From NCBI GenBank assembly GCA_951394045.1, contig OX595989.1, positions 372,001-436,000 of the forward strand: 64,000 nucleotides of DNA, given 5' to 3'. The notes under the pieces are model-generated. The model saw only the letters and a list, made by a program, of their open reading frames with translations, ran no database searches and was not told the DNA's origin. Position numbers and translations under genes: made by a program. The number at the start of each line of letters is the position of its first letter. The first letter of the stretch is position 1. The DNA is from Nitzschia sp. DOCU1. Its lineage: Eukaryota; Bacillariophyta; Bacillariophyceae; Bacillariales; Bacillariaceae. Of the stretch, positions 51,674 through 61,341 are shown in pieces.

Positions 51674-51691
51674 TGTTGCTGCGCTCTCTAT
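51674..51691. repeat. 18-bp target-site duplication, right copy (non-LTR element 2)
   Basis: TGTTGCTGCGCTCTCTAT, identical to 43916-43933. It marks the 5' end of the minus-strand element. Confidence 0.87.
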
Positions 51692-52436
51692 CATACTACT
51701 AGTAGCTATTATCCGCGGCTCCTTTTGTCCTGAAAACACACCAGCGGATTGAAGGGTCACGGTAAACTTTTTCGTCTTTTACGATTTGGTGGTAGTACAG
51801 GATGGGCTTCCCCATGGTGACAAACGTGGATTCTTCTGTCGTCGCTCGTCAGGGCCCCTTTGATAATTTCCATGATGGTGGAGCAGGGGAGTAGCACAAG
51901 TCTTGGTACTTCATGGTAGATGCGTACTACTTGTTGGTAATTCGCTCGGCGAAATTCATGCAAGTAGCGTCATCCGTGGGCGCCTGCTGCCTTGCTTGTC
52001 CCTTGTTGCTGCCGAGGGCAATGTTGCTACTAGCAAGAAGTAGTACTTGTCGTCGTCGTTGTAAGTCTGTTGCTCTGAATCCTGTGCAGTAGTAGTCATT
52101 ACTACTCAGAAGTAGCTGTATTAGAAGTCGCTCCAGCTGATGATCATTTTCAGTAGCAAGATTGTGGCCGCGGGTGGGCATTGTCTGGACGCCGCACAAG
52201 AACCTTGCGGGCAGTGGGATTCTCCAGGAAAATTTGGTAGTACATCAAGAAGTCGAAAGTCGTTCCTACAATGCTGCTAAATCCTTCCGTAACAAAATGG
52301 TGGCAGCTGGTGGGCATTGTCTCGACGCCGGACGCAAGAGAGGCACGTTCGTTTCCATACGCCATCACATCACGGTGGTGACGAGTTGTCCGTCTTGGTC
52401 TCGTCGAAGGAGGACAGTGTTGTTGGATGCGAATGA
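51692..52436. other. Intergenic with short direct repeats
   Basis: No supportable gene. A roughly 34-bp imperfect direct repeat (52164-52199 and 52300-52336, core GGTGGGCATTGTCT-GACGCCG) is seen. The 3' end is the flank of the thiamine pyrophosphokinase gene. Confidence 0.5.
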
Positions 52437-53216
52437 TCATGGTGATGAGGATGATTCCTTTGGATCATTATTGACCATGACAATTTCTGCCGTAAAAATA
52501 ATAGGATGCGAGGTTTCCACCGTGAAGCATCCTTCACTGTTGCCAAGAATACAATTCGAGGTCGACACCAATCCACCAAATTCCATGGGAGTTTGATCCA
52601 AATTCCATTGCAAACCCCGAGTAGAAATGGATTCGCATTTGACCCCCATGGGAATCAAACCACACGTCGGTCCTTCTCGAATACTTGTGGCAGTAGTAAA
52701 CGGCACCTGTACTTCCACAACTGTTTCCGCTGGAATCAATACGGCCGACGTTTCATCACTATACAACCAAATTCGATTTTGAAATGTCGGAGCCCACTTG
52801 TACAACGCTTGAAAGCTGGCCATTTCTTGATCAAAGCGTCCCCCAAAGGCTCCATAAATGACCACTTGCTGGATTTCTTGTAAAGCAACTCGTTGCAAGG
52901 CCTTGTCCAAATCGTTGGTATCTTGACACGGATCTTGTTCAATGCTGACTCCTTGTGCAGCATAATAGTCTCGCACATGACTTTGGAGAGAATCCAAATC
53001 GCCCCGAATCACTTGTGGCACAAATTTGCTATTGCCAGCAGTTGCATGATATAATCGATTGGCACCTCCATCGGCACAAATTCGAAAACTACTAGAATCC
53101 CACAATTGTTCCAGGAGAGCACTGGGGGGCTTGGAGATGGGAGTATTTAAAATAACCATGGCCGTTGACGACGTCGACGTCGACGTCGAAGGCATTAACG
53201 GACTGACGAGTCGCAT
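52437..53216 (-). CDS. TPK1: Thiamine pyrophosphokinase
   Basis: 259 residues from the ATG at 53216 (the open frame extends 21 codons further to a TTG). The enzyme transfers pyrophosphate from ATP to thiamine, making the cofactor thiamine diphosphate. Family motifs appear in order: I-C-A-D-G-G-A-N-R-L, I-R-G-D-L-D-S-L, D-T-N-D-L-D-K-A, Y-G-A-F-G-G-R-F-D-Q, and, in the C-terminal thiamine-binding domain, W-N-L-D and M-E-F-G-G-L-V-S-T-S-N. The N-terminal 25 residues are Ser/Thr-rich (S-T-S-T-S-T-S-S-T, from a GTCGAC repeat) and poorly conserved; no firm organelle signal. It is divergent from the membrane-protein gene at 53753. Length is near that of other eukaryotic TPKs. The gene symbol is by family resemblance. 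Confidence 0.9.
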   Translation of the reverse strand: MRLVSPLMPSTSTSTSSTAMVILNTPISKPPSALLEQLWDSSSFRICADGGANRLYHATAGNSKFVPQVIRGDLDSLQSHVRDYYAAQGVSIEQDPCQDTNDLDKALQRVALQEIQQVVIYGAFGGRFDQEMASFQALYKWAPTFQNRIWLYSDETSAVLIPAETVVEVQVPFTTATSIREGPTCGLIPMGVKCESISTRGLQWNLDQTPMEFGGLVSTSNCILGNSEGCFTVETSHPIIFTAEIVMVNNDPKESSSSP

Positions 53217-53752
53217 CGTGGCTGGTGTTGATTTCAAAGACGACGTGCGGATCAATGGCGTCGGAAAGAAGCGTGCCAAAACTCAAACGTTGAGTGCTGA
53301 CAACAATAATGGAAGCGCCAAATGGAGAAATGGGCAAGAGAAGAGGGTTCAGGAGGAGATTAATGTATAGGTAGTTACAACCGCATCCGCCAAAAATGTA
53401 GGCTGGTGGCAAAAAAGAGGGGATCGACGCGCTGCGATTAGAAAAGGTCCAAGAAGTCGATCGCAGCGTAAGTAATAACGTCACCACGCACAACTACCAG
53501 ACGACGATGACGACCATCCGCAGACAGACCATTGGATCGTGATGGTCGGAGTGCCGCGCCTTTCTCGTGTTTGAGGACCGTTGACGGCGGGTTATTTTCT
53601 GCTATGGTACATAGACATAGAGCGAGGTCATTTGCATTGCCCTTCATTTGCATCCACCTCTCCGTCCTTTCTTTTATACAACAACGTCTACACTTGATCT
53701 AGTGCTATACTCGTCAGTCGATTGAAGAATTCGGCACGGCGGTGAGCCAAGC
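53217..53752. other. Divergent intergenic region (TPK and membrane-protein genes)
   Basis: A 536-bp spacer likely to hold both promoters; no gene and no confident motif seen. Confidence 0.5.
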
Positions 53753-55072
53753 ATGCAAGAAAGGATGAAACTCACAACAAAGGAACGATATCATCGCATT
53801 CCAGCAGCGTCCACCGCTAGCAGCAGCAGTAGCCTGGGCCTGGATCCTCGACAACATGGCTTGGATGCAGACGACGAACAAGACAACAATGAGCATCCAT
53901 ATAATAATGACCCCTTGTCCACCCTGAATAATAACAGCAATCACAGCAATATCGACATTGTTTCAAATACAAGCAGCCATGGTGCCACTTTGAGACGACC
54001 CGGCAGACGCAGCAGTCGAGGATCGTACAGTTCCATCCTCAGTGGCAATGACTTGTTGAGTGACGACGATGAAGAGCTCGTTGATCAGCAACAACAACAT
54101 ATTGACGGTTTTGAGTCGTATTTATTGTCGGGAGAAAAGAGTCCTCTTCGCAATACTTCGTTTGATGAAGACGATGACGATGACCACGAATCAGGACGAT
54201 TGCCCCCAGCAGCCACAACGTCGTCGCCCCCGTCTCGACATAATAGTCGGGCGGCATCTCCTATTAGCGGGGGTCCCCAAATTTACAAGTTTGCCTTGGA
54301 AGATGACGACGATGATGATTTTGAAGATGAAGATTATGATGTTCATCTTAAACGTTATGCGGCGGCGACTGCCGCCAATACTAATAATGGAGGAGCATCC
54401 ATGATGACTTCATTGCATGGCGCGTCATCATCATCCTCGTCCTCGTCGAATTCGCGACTGATATTTTATATGCAAGGCTTGACAAGTTATCTTTGGTTTC
54501 AATTTCAAACCGTCCGTCAACAAGCTCGACAACGACGTGCTCAGCTACTTTTACAACAATCGGAACGACATTGGCATCAATCCCTTTGGATTTGTTGTGT
54601 GACTACCTTGTGTGATGCTACCGATGGTGGAATTGCTCTAGTAGCTACTGGGCTGTTAGTGTGGATTCTACTGTTGATGACATATCCAGACAAACACAAA
54701 CGACATAAAATTTTGGGGTATGGACTTGCTTTGTGGATAGTACGGTTTGGATTTCGACCCTTTCGACAATATTGGATCAAACACTTGCGACATCGTTGTT
54801 TCTTTTGGAGAAACTATCATGGACGACAACGCCAATCCGTGCCCACAGATTCTCCGAGTCGTAGTTCGACCAATAGAACCACTCGAACTCGCCCGACGCC
54901 ACTGTCGGGAAATCATCATGCACCGTTTGAAGATCATGATTATGGGTTTGCCAAAGCACCACCTACTACTTCTGTGATGGAACTCTCTTCTTCCAATGGA
55001 GTAGTCAACAACAGCAGCCCACCAAGTCCTTCGTCGCCCGTCAATATCGATCCAGCCATTCACATTATATGA
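53753..55072 (+). CDS. Low-complexity protein with C-terminal membrane spans, unknown function
   Basis: 439 residues, no introns seen. The N-terminal 230 residues are disordered: Ser runs, Asn/His-rich stretches, Gln runs and acidic blocks (E-D-D-D-D-D-D-F-E-D-E-D-Y-D). A structured region follows (about 235-350) with two hydrophobic segments, S-L-W-I-C-C-V-T-T-L-C-D-A and G-I-A-L-V-A-T-G-L-L-V-W-I-L-L-L-M, then G-Y-G-L-A-L-W-I-V-R-F-G-F. The C-terminus is again Ser/Pro/Arg-rich. No family recognised. There is no signal peptide, so the spans may act as internal anchors in an endomembrane. Confidence 0.65.
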   Translation: MQERMKLTTKERYHRIPAASTASSSSSLGLDPRQHGLDADDEQDNNEHPYNNDPLSTLNNNSNHSNIDIVSNTSSHGATLRRPGRRSSRGSYSSILSGNDLLSDDDEELVDQQQQHIDGFESYLLSGEKSPLRNTSFDEDDDDDHESGRLPPAATTSSPPSRHNSRAASPISGGPQIYKFALEDDDDDDFEDEDYDVHLKRYAAATAANTNNGGASMMTSLHGASSSSSSSSNSRLIFYMQGLTSYLWFQFQTVRQQARQRRAQLLLQQSERHWHQSLWICCVTTLCDATDGGIALVATGLLVWILLLMTYPDKHKRHKILGYGLALWIVRFGFRPFRQYWIKHLRHRCFFWRNYHGRQRQSVPTDSPSRSSTNRTTRTRPTPLSGNHHAPFEDHDYGFAKAPPTTSVMELSSSNGVVNNSSPPSPSSPVNIDPAIHII

Positions 55073-55474
55073 AGAGAATAGATAGATGAATATATACTTC
55101 ATTATTTGCTACTATTAGCTAGGAGTAGTGATATAGCCAATCTTCTGCTAGACTATTTCGAGGTTAACCTTGATACACGCATAGGGCCGCGCTGCCATTT
55201 GTGTCAGCAAGGACGGAAACGTGGTTATGGGATGAATTCTCGTACAGTCATCTCTACTTTTTTCGGGCCCTAATAGCAGTTGATGGATTGGTTCATTGAG
55301 CAATCTACGGCTACTAGTTCGAGTAGAGGGGGGAAGTACGGCTACCCTTCATGACACACCACGTCCCTCCGTCGTCGCTTCCTCGCCATAGTTAGTGCTG
55401 ACGTCACTCCATGGGGAGTCATTCTCGACTTGCTCGAGTGAAATCATAGCTCGCCTCTCACCAAAAAACTCATC
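55073..55474. other. Intergenic, ending at the LTR element
   Basis: Contains CTACTATTAGCTAGGAGTAG just after the stop of the membrane-protein gene. Its last six bases (CTCATC, 55469-55474) are the left target-site duplication of the LTR element. Confidence 0.55.
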
Positions 55475-55721
55475 TGTTACAATTCGGTAGTTCCTAGCTC
55501 GGCAGCTACTCGAATTGGGGCTCGACGAACTAGCTTGTTCTATAGTGAAATTAATGAGCTATTCAGTTTAGAGTGCAATGTAGAGTCCACCGCCTCTTAG
55601 AATTCGATTTCTCTCCATAGGCTTCTTAGAGACTCTTCGAAATAGTTGTGTTGTAGCTCCTCTGAGTCAGTCGTATTTGAGTCGTGGAACTGGACTCGTG
55701 TTGAATCGTATTATTCCAACA
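55475..55721 (-). repeat. 3' LTR of copia-type element (247 bp)
   Basis: Begins TGTTAC and ends CCAACA on the plus strand (TG...CA termini) and matches 61342-61588 at every base I compared. Next to it on the inner side is a purine-rich tract on the element's strand (GAGAGGGAG, 55722-55730), which fits the polypurine primer. Confidence 0.93.
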
Positions 55722-55764
55722 CTCCCTCTCACGAGTCTAGTGAAGTCGACTCTATAAGTAATAG

Positions 55765-58700
55765 CTACCACCCGTTGATGACCTTGCGGTGGTGCTTAAA
55801 TTCTTCTTCATTGAGTGGTTTGGTGAGAATGTCCGCCGGTTGGTTCTTGGTGTCGATGGGATGGATTGTGATTAGTCCCTTGTCGACATAGGATCGAAAG
55901 TGGAACAACCTGTTGTTGAGGTGCTTGGTCCTCGGGCGAAACTTGTGCGTCTTTGCAATTTCCACCGCGCCACTGTTATCTTCGAATACTCTGCAGTGAA
56001 CTTTCGGTCCTCCAGCGTTGACCGGGTATCCTCGCTCTTTCATCTCGATTAGTAAATTCATCACAGGTATCGCCTCTCGTAGTGCATAGGATAAACCGGT
56101 GACCTCGGCTTCTGTCGTCGACAATGCAATCTCCGTCTGTAGAGTTGACTTCCATGCGATTGGGATTCCACCGTAGAGTATGTAGAACCCGTGTCTTGAC
56201 CTTGCCGTCGTTCGGTCTCGTCCCGCCAATAGTGGATCATAGTTGCCCGCAAAGTCCGCATCCACATAAACCTCCAACGGTTTGCTTGGATCAGGCCGCA
56301 TTATTGTACCCTCGACACGTGTTCCTTTCAAGTACCGTCCAATATTCTTCACTGCCTGTGCATGCTTCATCTTAGGTTCATGAGAGAACCTTGCACATTG
56401 GTGGACCGAGTATGCCAACTCGTTTCTCGAACCAGCGACCAGATAATGCAGTTTCCCAATGACACTTCGGTAGTCAAAGTGCTTGTCAAACGGCCGGTCA
56501 TCTTCATGTCGTGATAGGATCTTGGATGATATCATTGGGGTCTCTCTGGTAGTCGTATTCTTCTGGTTCAAGTGCAAATCCTCCAAGACTTGGTCGATCA
56601 GTTTTGGTTGTGATAACTTGATCGTTCCGTCGTCGCGCCGATCGATGTTGACGCCAAGAAAGTCTGTCAGTGATCCCTCAACTGTGATATCCAGCGCCTT
56701 GGAAATTTCTTCAACCGTCTTGTCGATTTCTCGTTGGTCTGGGCCTGCAAGTATGCTGTCGTCCGTGTAGAGGACATAGATCATATTGCCCTTGTAGAAT
56801 ATGCAATCGTCATGTTTTGACTGCTCAAATCCCAGCTGCTCCAACTTCGTCTTCAGGAATAGAAACCAGGTGCGGCCAGCATCTTTTCCTCCATAGAGGT
56901 TTCGGTTCACTTGTAATACCCATTCCTTTGGATTGTCAACGCCATCCAGTGTAAACCCCTTTGGAATCTCCATGTAGAGGTCTCGAACTGCCGGGGCCTG
57001 GGGAAACGCCAGTACGTAGTCAAGCTGGACTGTCTTCCAGTTGCACAGTAGCACCAACGCCAACAATAGGCGGATTGCTGTCCATCCTGCAACCGGTGCA
57101 TAGGTTTCCTTGTAGTGCTCACCGTAGACCATCTTGGATCCGTCGATGTTGCATCTGGCCTTGTACTTTTTGATCTCGTTTGTTCGAATATCTCGCTTGC
57201 GTCGTAGTTGCCACACAGCCTTTAGAATCTTGGCTCCCTCTGGGACTTCGCTTCTTCTCCGGAGGGTATAGAGTCCCTTTGAGATTTGCTCCTCAATTTC
57301 GGTCTCCATTGCCTGACCAAAGTGCTCCCAATCTGGTTGTCGCATTGCCTCGTGCAAATAGAGTGTGTCCGGATCCGCTTTCGCTTTGAGCGCGTAGATT
57401 TCTGTACTGTGGTCATCGTTGTCACGTGGGAATAGTGCCTGGTAGGAGAATATCTCACTCGTAGCTCCGGTGCTCTCCTCTATCTCCACAGCTTGCGCTT
57501 CGATGAGCCGCTCCACAGGTTTGCGTTTGCGTTGTGATCGTCGAGTTTGTGTTGGAATTTTGTTGTGGTCGGCCATGCTCGCCGACTGATCCGCCGGGTG
57601 AGCTCCCGGGTCAGTATCTGGGGCTGAATCAGCTCCGTTTGAGGGTGCAGGCTTGCCTTGCTCGCTGCCCGCAGCTCCCTCTGGTGGGTACTCAGCTGGT
57701 ACCTCTTTGAACGCCGCGCGCTCGGGCGTCCCTTCTCCGCGCTTGCCTGTTTGTGTCAACTTTTCGCTGACACTTGTAACACTTTCGCCATCCAACTGTT
57801 GGGATGATTGCTGTTGCTTAGCGAGGGCTTTCGCTTGCTCTTCGTTGCGCACCAATCCTGCCTTGACCCGCCACATGGACATATGCTTTGTCCCTTCGCC
57901 GTATAGCTGCTTGACGGTGTCGAAGTGTGGGTCAAACTTGACATGATATTGCGGTGAGACCAAGCCGGTCTCTGGGTTTAGCACCAGCGCCACGTTGCGA
58001 TTGTGATGCGGAGATCGTCCTAGGTAAATTCCGACTCGAGATCGATCCTTCCACTTGTGATGGATTCGTGTGCTGCCTCTCAAGCTTGGGTCCAGCACGT
58101 ATACAGGGCATCCGAAGGGCTTCCAGTGCTTTGGGTTGGTTGTCACTTCGGTTCCTGAGAAGATTTGATCCGGTGAGCGACGCTGCTTGTCACTCATGTT
58201 GGGAGTCGCGTTGATTGACTCATTGGCCATTCGTAGGGCATATGGCCATAGGTTGGCTGATATCTCTTGCGGCCACTTTCGCTTGGCATGCAATAACATA
58301 GACCTTGTTAATTCTTGTAGTCGTCGGATGCGCGCCTCTGCCTTTCCGTTTTGATGATGTGCATCGACACCTGCAAAGGTCATGCCTTGTCCTTTCTTCA
58401 GGCAGTCCGCCATCCATTCGAAGCCACGGAAGATTCCGTTATCCGCGTGATAGTGCTCGACCTTGATGCCCTCTTGTTGGCAAATTCGCTCCCAAGCCAA
58501 TTTTGCTTCCAGCGTTTCTGCACCGCTTTGTGTCTTCTGTAGGTGGACGTAGCCTCTACCCGAGTAGACATCCACAAACACGGTTGCGTAGGTGTATCGG
58601 CTGGTTGTTAATTTCCCAGTGAGGTGGGCGATGAAGCCAGGTGTTGGGCTTTTCAATTGGTCGACAGCGACCACCTGTCCAGGACGTGTTGGCGAAAATG

Positions 58701-59943
58701 CTTCCGCTCGGTTATCCGACAACTTGCTTCGCCACGGTCGCTTTGTTGCCTTTCCAAACATGCAGGCCGCACAGAGTGGAATGCGACACCTTGCTAGCCG
58801 TCTCGGAATGGTTCCTTGCTTTGCCATCTCTTGTAGTTTTGAGAAGTGGGCGTGACCAAAGTTGTTGTGAATGTCGAGCAGCTGTGCCTCGTCGGTCGTC
58901 TTTGGAGGGAGGTTCTCGTCTTGCTCGACGAGATTCGGAGTGGTGGATCGTAGATTGGTGTTTGGCAAGTGGCTTTCCGTCCACTGTTCATCCTCATCCC
59001 CCCTGGCACTTGGCAAACTCGAATCATCGTCACTGCTGGAGTTCTCGTCATCCGAAATCATGGCGGCGTCAAACGCAATGGGATAGTCTCGCAAGGTTGG
59101 GTCGTCAAATCCTGCCTCGGCACAGTAGGCCACAAATCGATCGTAGGATGGCGCCGTTCGAATTGTAGCTACATTGGTCCGCGGGTCCAAGCATATGGTC
59201 CGTCGATGGGGACCCCATTGCAAAACAACCTTGTCGGCGTCGGTAGTTTCGGTTGCCGGTCCCAACTTTTGCTTTCGTAGCTCCTGGGCCCAATGCTGCG
59301 GGCTGAACAACCTATCCTTGCTCCCTGGTACGTAGTAGGAGTTTGGAAGTCGAAACTTGTGGATCATGCCATTGTCATCTTCGAGTCGGATGACAGCGGT
59401 TCCAACCATCGCACCTGTGACGCGTTGACCACCAAATCCTCTCACAACTTTTCCTGAATCGCTCAGGGGACCCTCAAAGTCGTTGATATCGCCTGATATG
59501 AACGCCGTGGCTCGATTGTCGATGCCAAGTTTTCTTGAATCGGAGTCCAAGACAAAGTCGGTCGCGTCCGGACGGCTCGTTGCTGCTTGCTTGGCCAGGA
59601 TGGCTTCGAACGCCAGTAGTAGCTCGACTAGGGCTCCCTCTGAGGCTGGACCCCTCTCCTTGCGTAGAATCTCCGTTGCCATGGACACAAGTTGCTTCTC
59701 CAGTGCTCTTCGTTTCCGCCTTAGTTGCCATTGGCGGAACGCCTCTCGCGGTGTCGGCAGTCGTTTGCGCCACGCTTTCAGGTACGCCAAATACTGCGCC
59801 ATTCTGTATCGCCATCGGTATCGCTTGGGCACATATCGGACGTAGCCGTCATTAGCGTAGAACAATACCCAAATCAAGACAATAGTGTAGGCTAACCCAA
59901 AGTGCATCCACACGAGTAGCCTTGACACTAGTTCCAGTCGCAT
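55765..59943 (-). CDS. Copia-type pol polyprotein
   Basis: 1392 codons from the ATG at 59943. It starts with a hydrophobic stretch (L-L-V-W-M-H-F-G-L-A-Y-T-I-V-L-I-W-V-L-F). The protease region is near 125-200 (F-V-L-D-S-D-S...G-I-D-N-R-A-T), with D-N-R in place of the usual D-S/T-G. Integrase: zinc motif H-N-N-F-G-H...C-A-A-C at about 355-395 and catalytic triad in V-D-V-Y-S-G-R (about 459), H-A-D-N-G (about 501) and N-G-K-A-E-A-R (about 533). Reverse transcriptase: Y-T-D-D at about 1058. RNase H: V-D-A-D-F-A-G, then T-E-A-E-V-T-G, ending with L-T-K-P-L. The polyprotein would be made by reading through the gag UGA or by an independent start. Confidence 0.93.
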   Translation of the reverse strand: MRLELVSRLLVWMHFGLAYTIVLIWVLFYANDGYVRYVPKRYRWRYRMAQYLAYLKAWRKRLPTPREAFRQWQLRRKRRALEKQLVSMATEILRKERGPASEGALVELLLAFEAILAKQAATSRPDATDFVLDSDSRKLGIDNRATAFISGDINDFEGPLSDSGKVVRGFGGQRVTGAMVGTAVIRLEDDNGMIHKFRLPNSYYVPGSKDRLFSPQHWAQELRKQKLGPATETTDADKVVLQWGPHRRTICLDPRTNVATIRTAPSYDRFVAYCAEAGFDDPTLRDYPIAFDAAMISDDENSSSDDDSSLPSARGDEDEQWTESHLPNTNLRSTTPNLVEQDENLPPKTTDEAQLLDIHNNFGHAHFSKLQEMAKQGTIPRRLARCRIPLCAACMFGKATKRPWRSKLSDNRAEAFSPTRPGQVVAVDQLKSPTPGFIAHLTGKLTTSRYTYATVFVDVYSGRGYVHLQKTQSGAETLEAKLAWERICQQEGIKVEHYHADNGIFRGFEWMADCLKKGQGMTFAGVDAHHQNGKAEARIRRLQELTRSMLLHAKRKWPQEISANLWPYALRMANESINATPNMSDKQRRSPDQIFSGTEVTTNPKHWKPFGCPVYVLDPSLRGSTRIHHKWKDRSRVGIYLGRSPHHNRNVALVLNPETGLVSPQYHVKFDPHFDTVKQLYGEGTKHMSMWRVKAGLVRNEEQAKALAKQQQSSQQLDGESVTSVSEKLTQTGKRGEGTPERAAFKEVPAEYPPEGAAGSEQGKPAPSNGADSAPDTDPGAHPADQSASMADHNKIPTQTRRSQRKRKPVERLIEAQAVEIEESTGATSEIFSYQALFPRDNDDHSTEIYALKAKADPDTLYLHEAMRQPDWEHFGQAMETEIEEQISKGLYTLRRRSEVPEGAKILKAVWQLRRKRDIRTNEIKKYKARCNIDGSKMVYGEHYKETYAPVAGWTAIRLLLALVLLCNWKTVQLDYVLAFPQAPAVRDLYMEIPKGFTLDGVDNPKEWVLQVNRNLYGGKDAGRTWFLFLKTKLEQLGFEQSKHDDCIFYKGNMIYVLYTDDSILAGPDQREIDKTVEEISKALDITVEGSLTDFLGVNIDRRDDGTIKLSQPKLIDQVLEDLHLNQKNTTTRETPMISSKILSRHEDDRPFDKHFDYRSVIGKLHYLVAGSRNELAYSVHQCARFSHEPKMKHAQAVKNIGRYLKGTRVEGTIMRPDPSKPLEVYVDADFAGNYDPLLAGRDRTTARSRHGFYILYGGIPIAWKSTLQTEIALSTTEAEVTGLSYALREAIPVMNLLIEMKERGYPVNAGGPKVHCRVFEDNSGAVEIAKTHKFRPRTKHLNNRLFHFRSYVDKGLITIHPIDTKNQPADILTKPLNEEEFKHHRKVINGW

Positions 59944-59958
59944 TCGAGTCCACAGTCA
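59944..59958 (-). promoter_or_regulatory. Candidate UGA readthrough junction between gag and pol
   Basis: Gag stop codon at 59958-59956 followed by CTG TGG ACT CGA and then the pol ATG; both ORFs are in the same frame with one stop between them. UGA followed by C is a weak termination context in eukaryotes. Confidence 0.55.
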
Positions 59959-61284
59959 CTCGTCGTCGGACGACTCCTCCGAATACTGAGCGATGGCCGC
60001 CGTGGCACGGACCAGTTTCGGGTCGTTCTTGTCGAATGATACTTTCTTGTTCTTGTCGCCAGGCTCGCGCTTGCTCTCGGATTTTGCAAACTTATTTTTA
60101 TTCGGCTTGTCGGTTCCTTTGCCTTTGCAGTCTTCGGGACGGTGAGTGACCCATTTCTCATGGTTCTTGCACCAGTACCAGGCCTTCCCGTTGTACTGCT
60201 TCTCCTTAGGTTCATTGTCCTTCGGAGGCTTGTACATCCATGGCTCCGGTTCATATCGCTTGCGATTGCTTTTGCCCGTCTGCTTCCCCTTTTGTTTATT
60301 GTTGTCGCGCTTGCCTTCTTTGCCTGCCTTCTTGTTTTGGTTCAGTAGCTTGTTGAGTCTGGCTTGGAGGGCGACAATTTTCTCCTCTGACGCTGATGGT
60401 GCGTTCCAGGTCCCTTTTTCCTTCAGGATCTTGAATCGGGTTTCGGCAAGTTGCATGAGTGTTTCCGGCTCCAGGTTGATGCTCCCTTCCTCGTAGGAAC
60501 TCTCCTTCAGTTGGATGTACTGGGCAAAGTTCTCATCCTTGACGGAACGGTACGCCTTGAAGAGGTTATTCAGCAGGTCGTGGGTCTCTTGTCCTCTGGC
60601 TCGCAGCGCCTCCAGTTGAGTCTTGACATGTTGATTGAGTTTCTCAATGTCGTAGTCGACCGTCGCCAGGTATGTGTCAAGCGAGTTGAGAGCGTTCCTG
60701 ATACTGTGAGTGGTCGCATTGGTATCGATAACGCTTGTCTGGATGATTGTTTTGAGGAATAGGACGCCAGACTTGATTCCGTTGACCGTGTACTCGCTCT
60801 CTCGCAGTGTGACCTTGCTGAGACCGACGGTTGAGAGGGTTGACTCAAGGCATGAGTAGAGTTGCATGGAATCTTGCGCGGCTCGACATTCTTGATCAAT
60901 GTACGTCGCGGCAACTTGCTTGAGGTAATCGTAGGTGAAGGTTCCATGGTACTTGATGAAGTCCTTGCCGTTTCCCATATGCTGTCCTGGCACATCCGGA
61001 ATAAACAGGACTGAGTCGTTCCACCCATACTGGGTACTGCGGCTGTCAAGCAGTTTCAGGATAACTCGAAGTCCATCGGCGGTGCAATCGAATTTCTGGT
61101 CACAGAGCGGTTTGGTGGCTCCGACCCAGATCGATCTGCCTTCCTTGGTGCTGTAGTCGATGACATGGTCGTTGTTGATTCTCGCCGGAGTCAAAGCGAA
61201 TGGGACGTTTGCATTTTCCGCTGCGGGAGGCTGGGCGTCGCCATTGTTGACGGGGTCTTGAAAGTTTTCGTTGTTGTCCGCCAT
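59956..61284 (-). CDS. Copia-type gag protein
   Basis: 442 residues from the ATG at 61284. The middle is helical (about 90-290), typical of copia gag. The C-terminal third is strongly basic (K-K-A-G-K-E-G-K-R-D-N-N-K-Q-K-G-K-Q-T-G) and holds W-C-K-N-H-E-K-W-V-T-H-R-P-E-D-C, a C-x2-H-x5-H-x4-C variant of the retroviral CCHC knuckle. It ends in an acidic S-S-D-D-E followed by UGA, then CUG, in frame with pol. The protein would form the particle and package element RNA. Confidence 0.88.
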   Translation of the reverse strand: MADNNENFQDPVNNGDAQPPAAENANVPFALTPARINNDHVIDYSTKEGRSIWVGATKPLCDQKFDCTADGLRVILKLLDSRSTQYGWNDSVLFIPDVPGQHMGNGKDFIKYHGTFTYDYLKQVAATYIDQECRAAQDSMQLYSCLESTLSTVGLSKVTLRESEYTVNGIKSGVLFLKTIIQTSVIDTNATTHSIRNALNSLDTYLATVDYDIEKLNQHVKTQLEALRARGQETHDLLNNLFKAYRSVKDENFAQYIQLKESSYEEGSINLEPETLMQLAETRFKILKEKGTWNAPSASEEKIVALQARLNKLLNQNKKAGKEGKRDNNKQKGKQTGKSNRKRYEPEPWMYKPPKDNEPKEKQYNGKAWYWCKNHEKWVTHRPEDCKGKGTDKPNKNKFAKSESKREPGDKNKKVSFDKNDPKLVRATAAIAQYSEESSDDE

Positions 61285-61341
61285 CTAGCTCGATAGCTTT
61301 ACCGTAGCTTCGGTTTACTTCTTCTTGGCGCAGAGGAAGCG

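Noticed and set aside
52164..52336. Imperfect 34-bp direct repeat near the TPK gene as a mobile-element end
   Set aside because: No inverted termini, no duplication and no coding sequence; too little to call an element.
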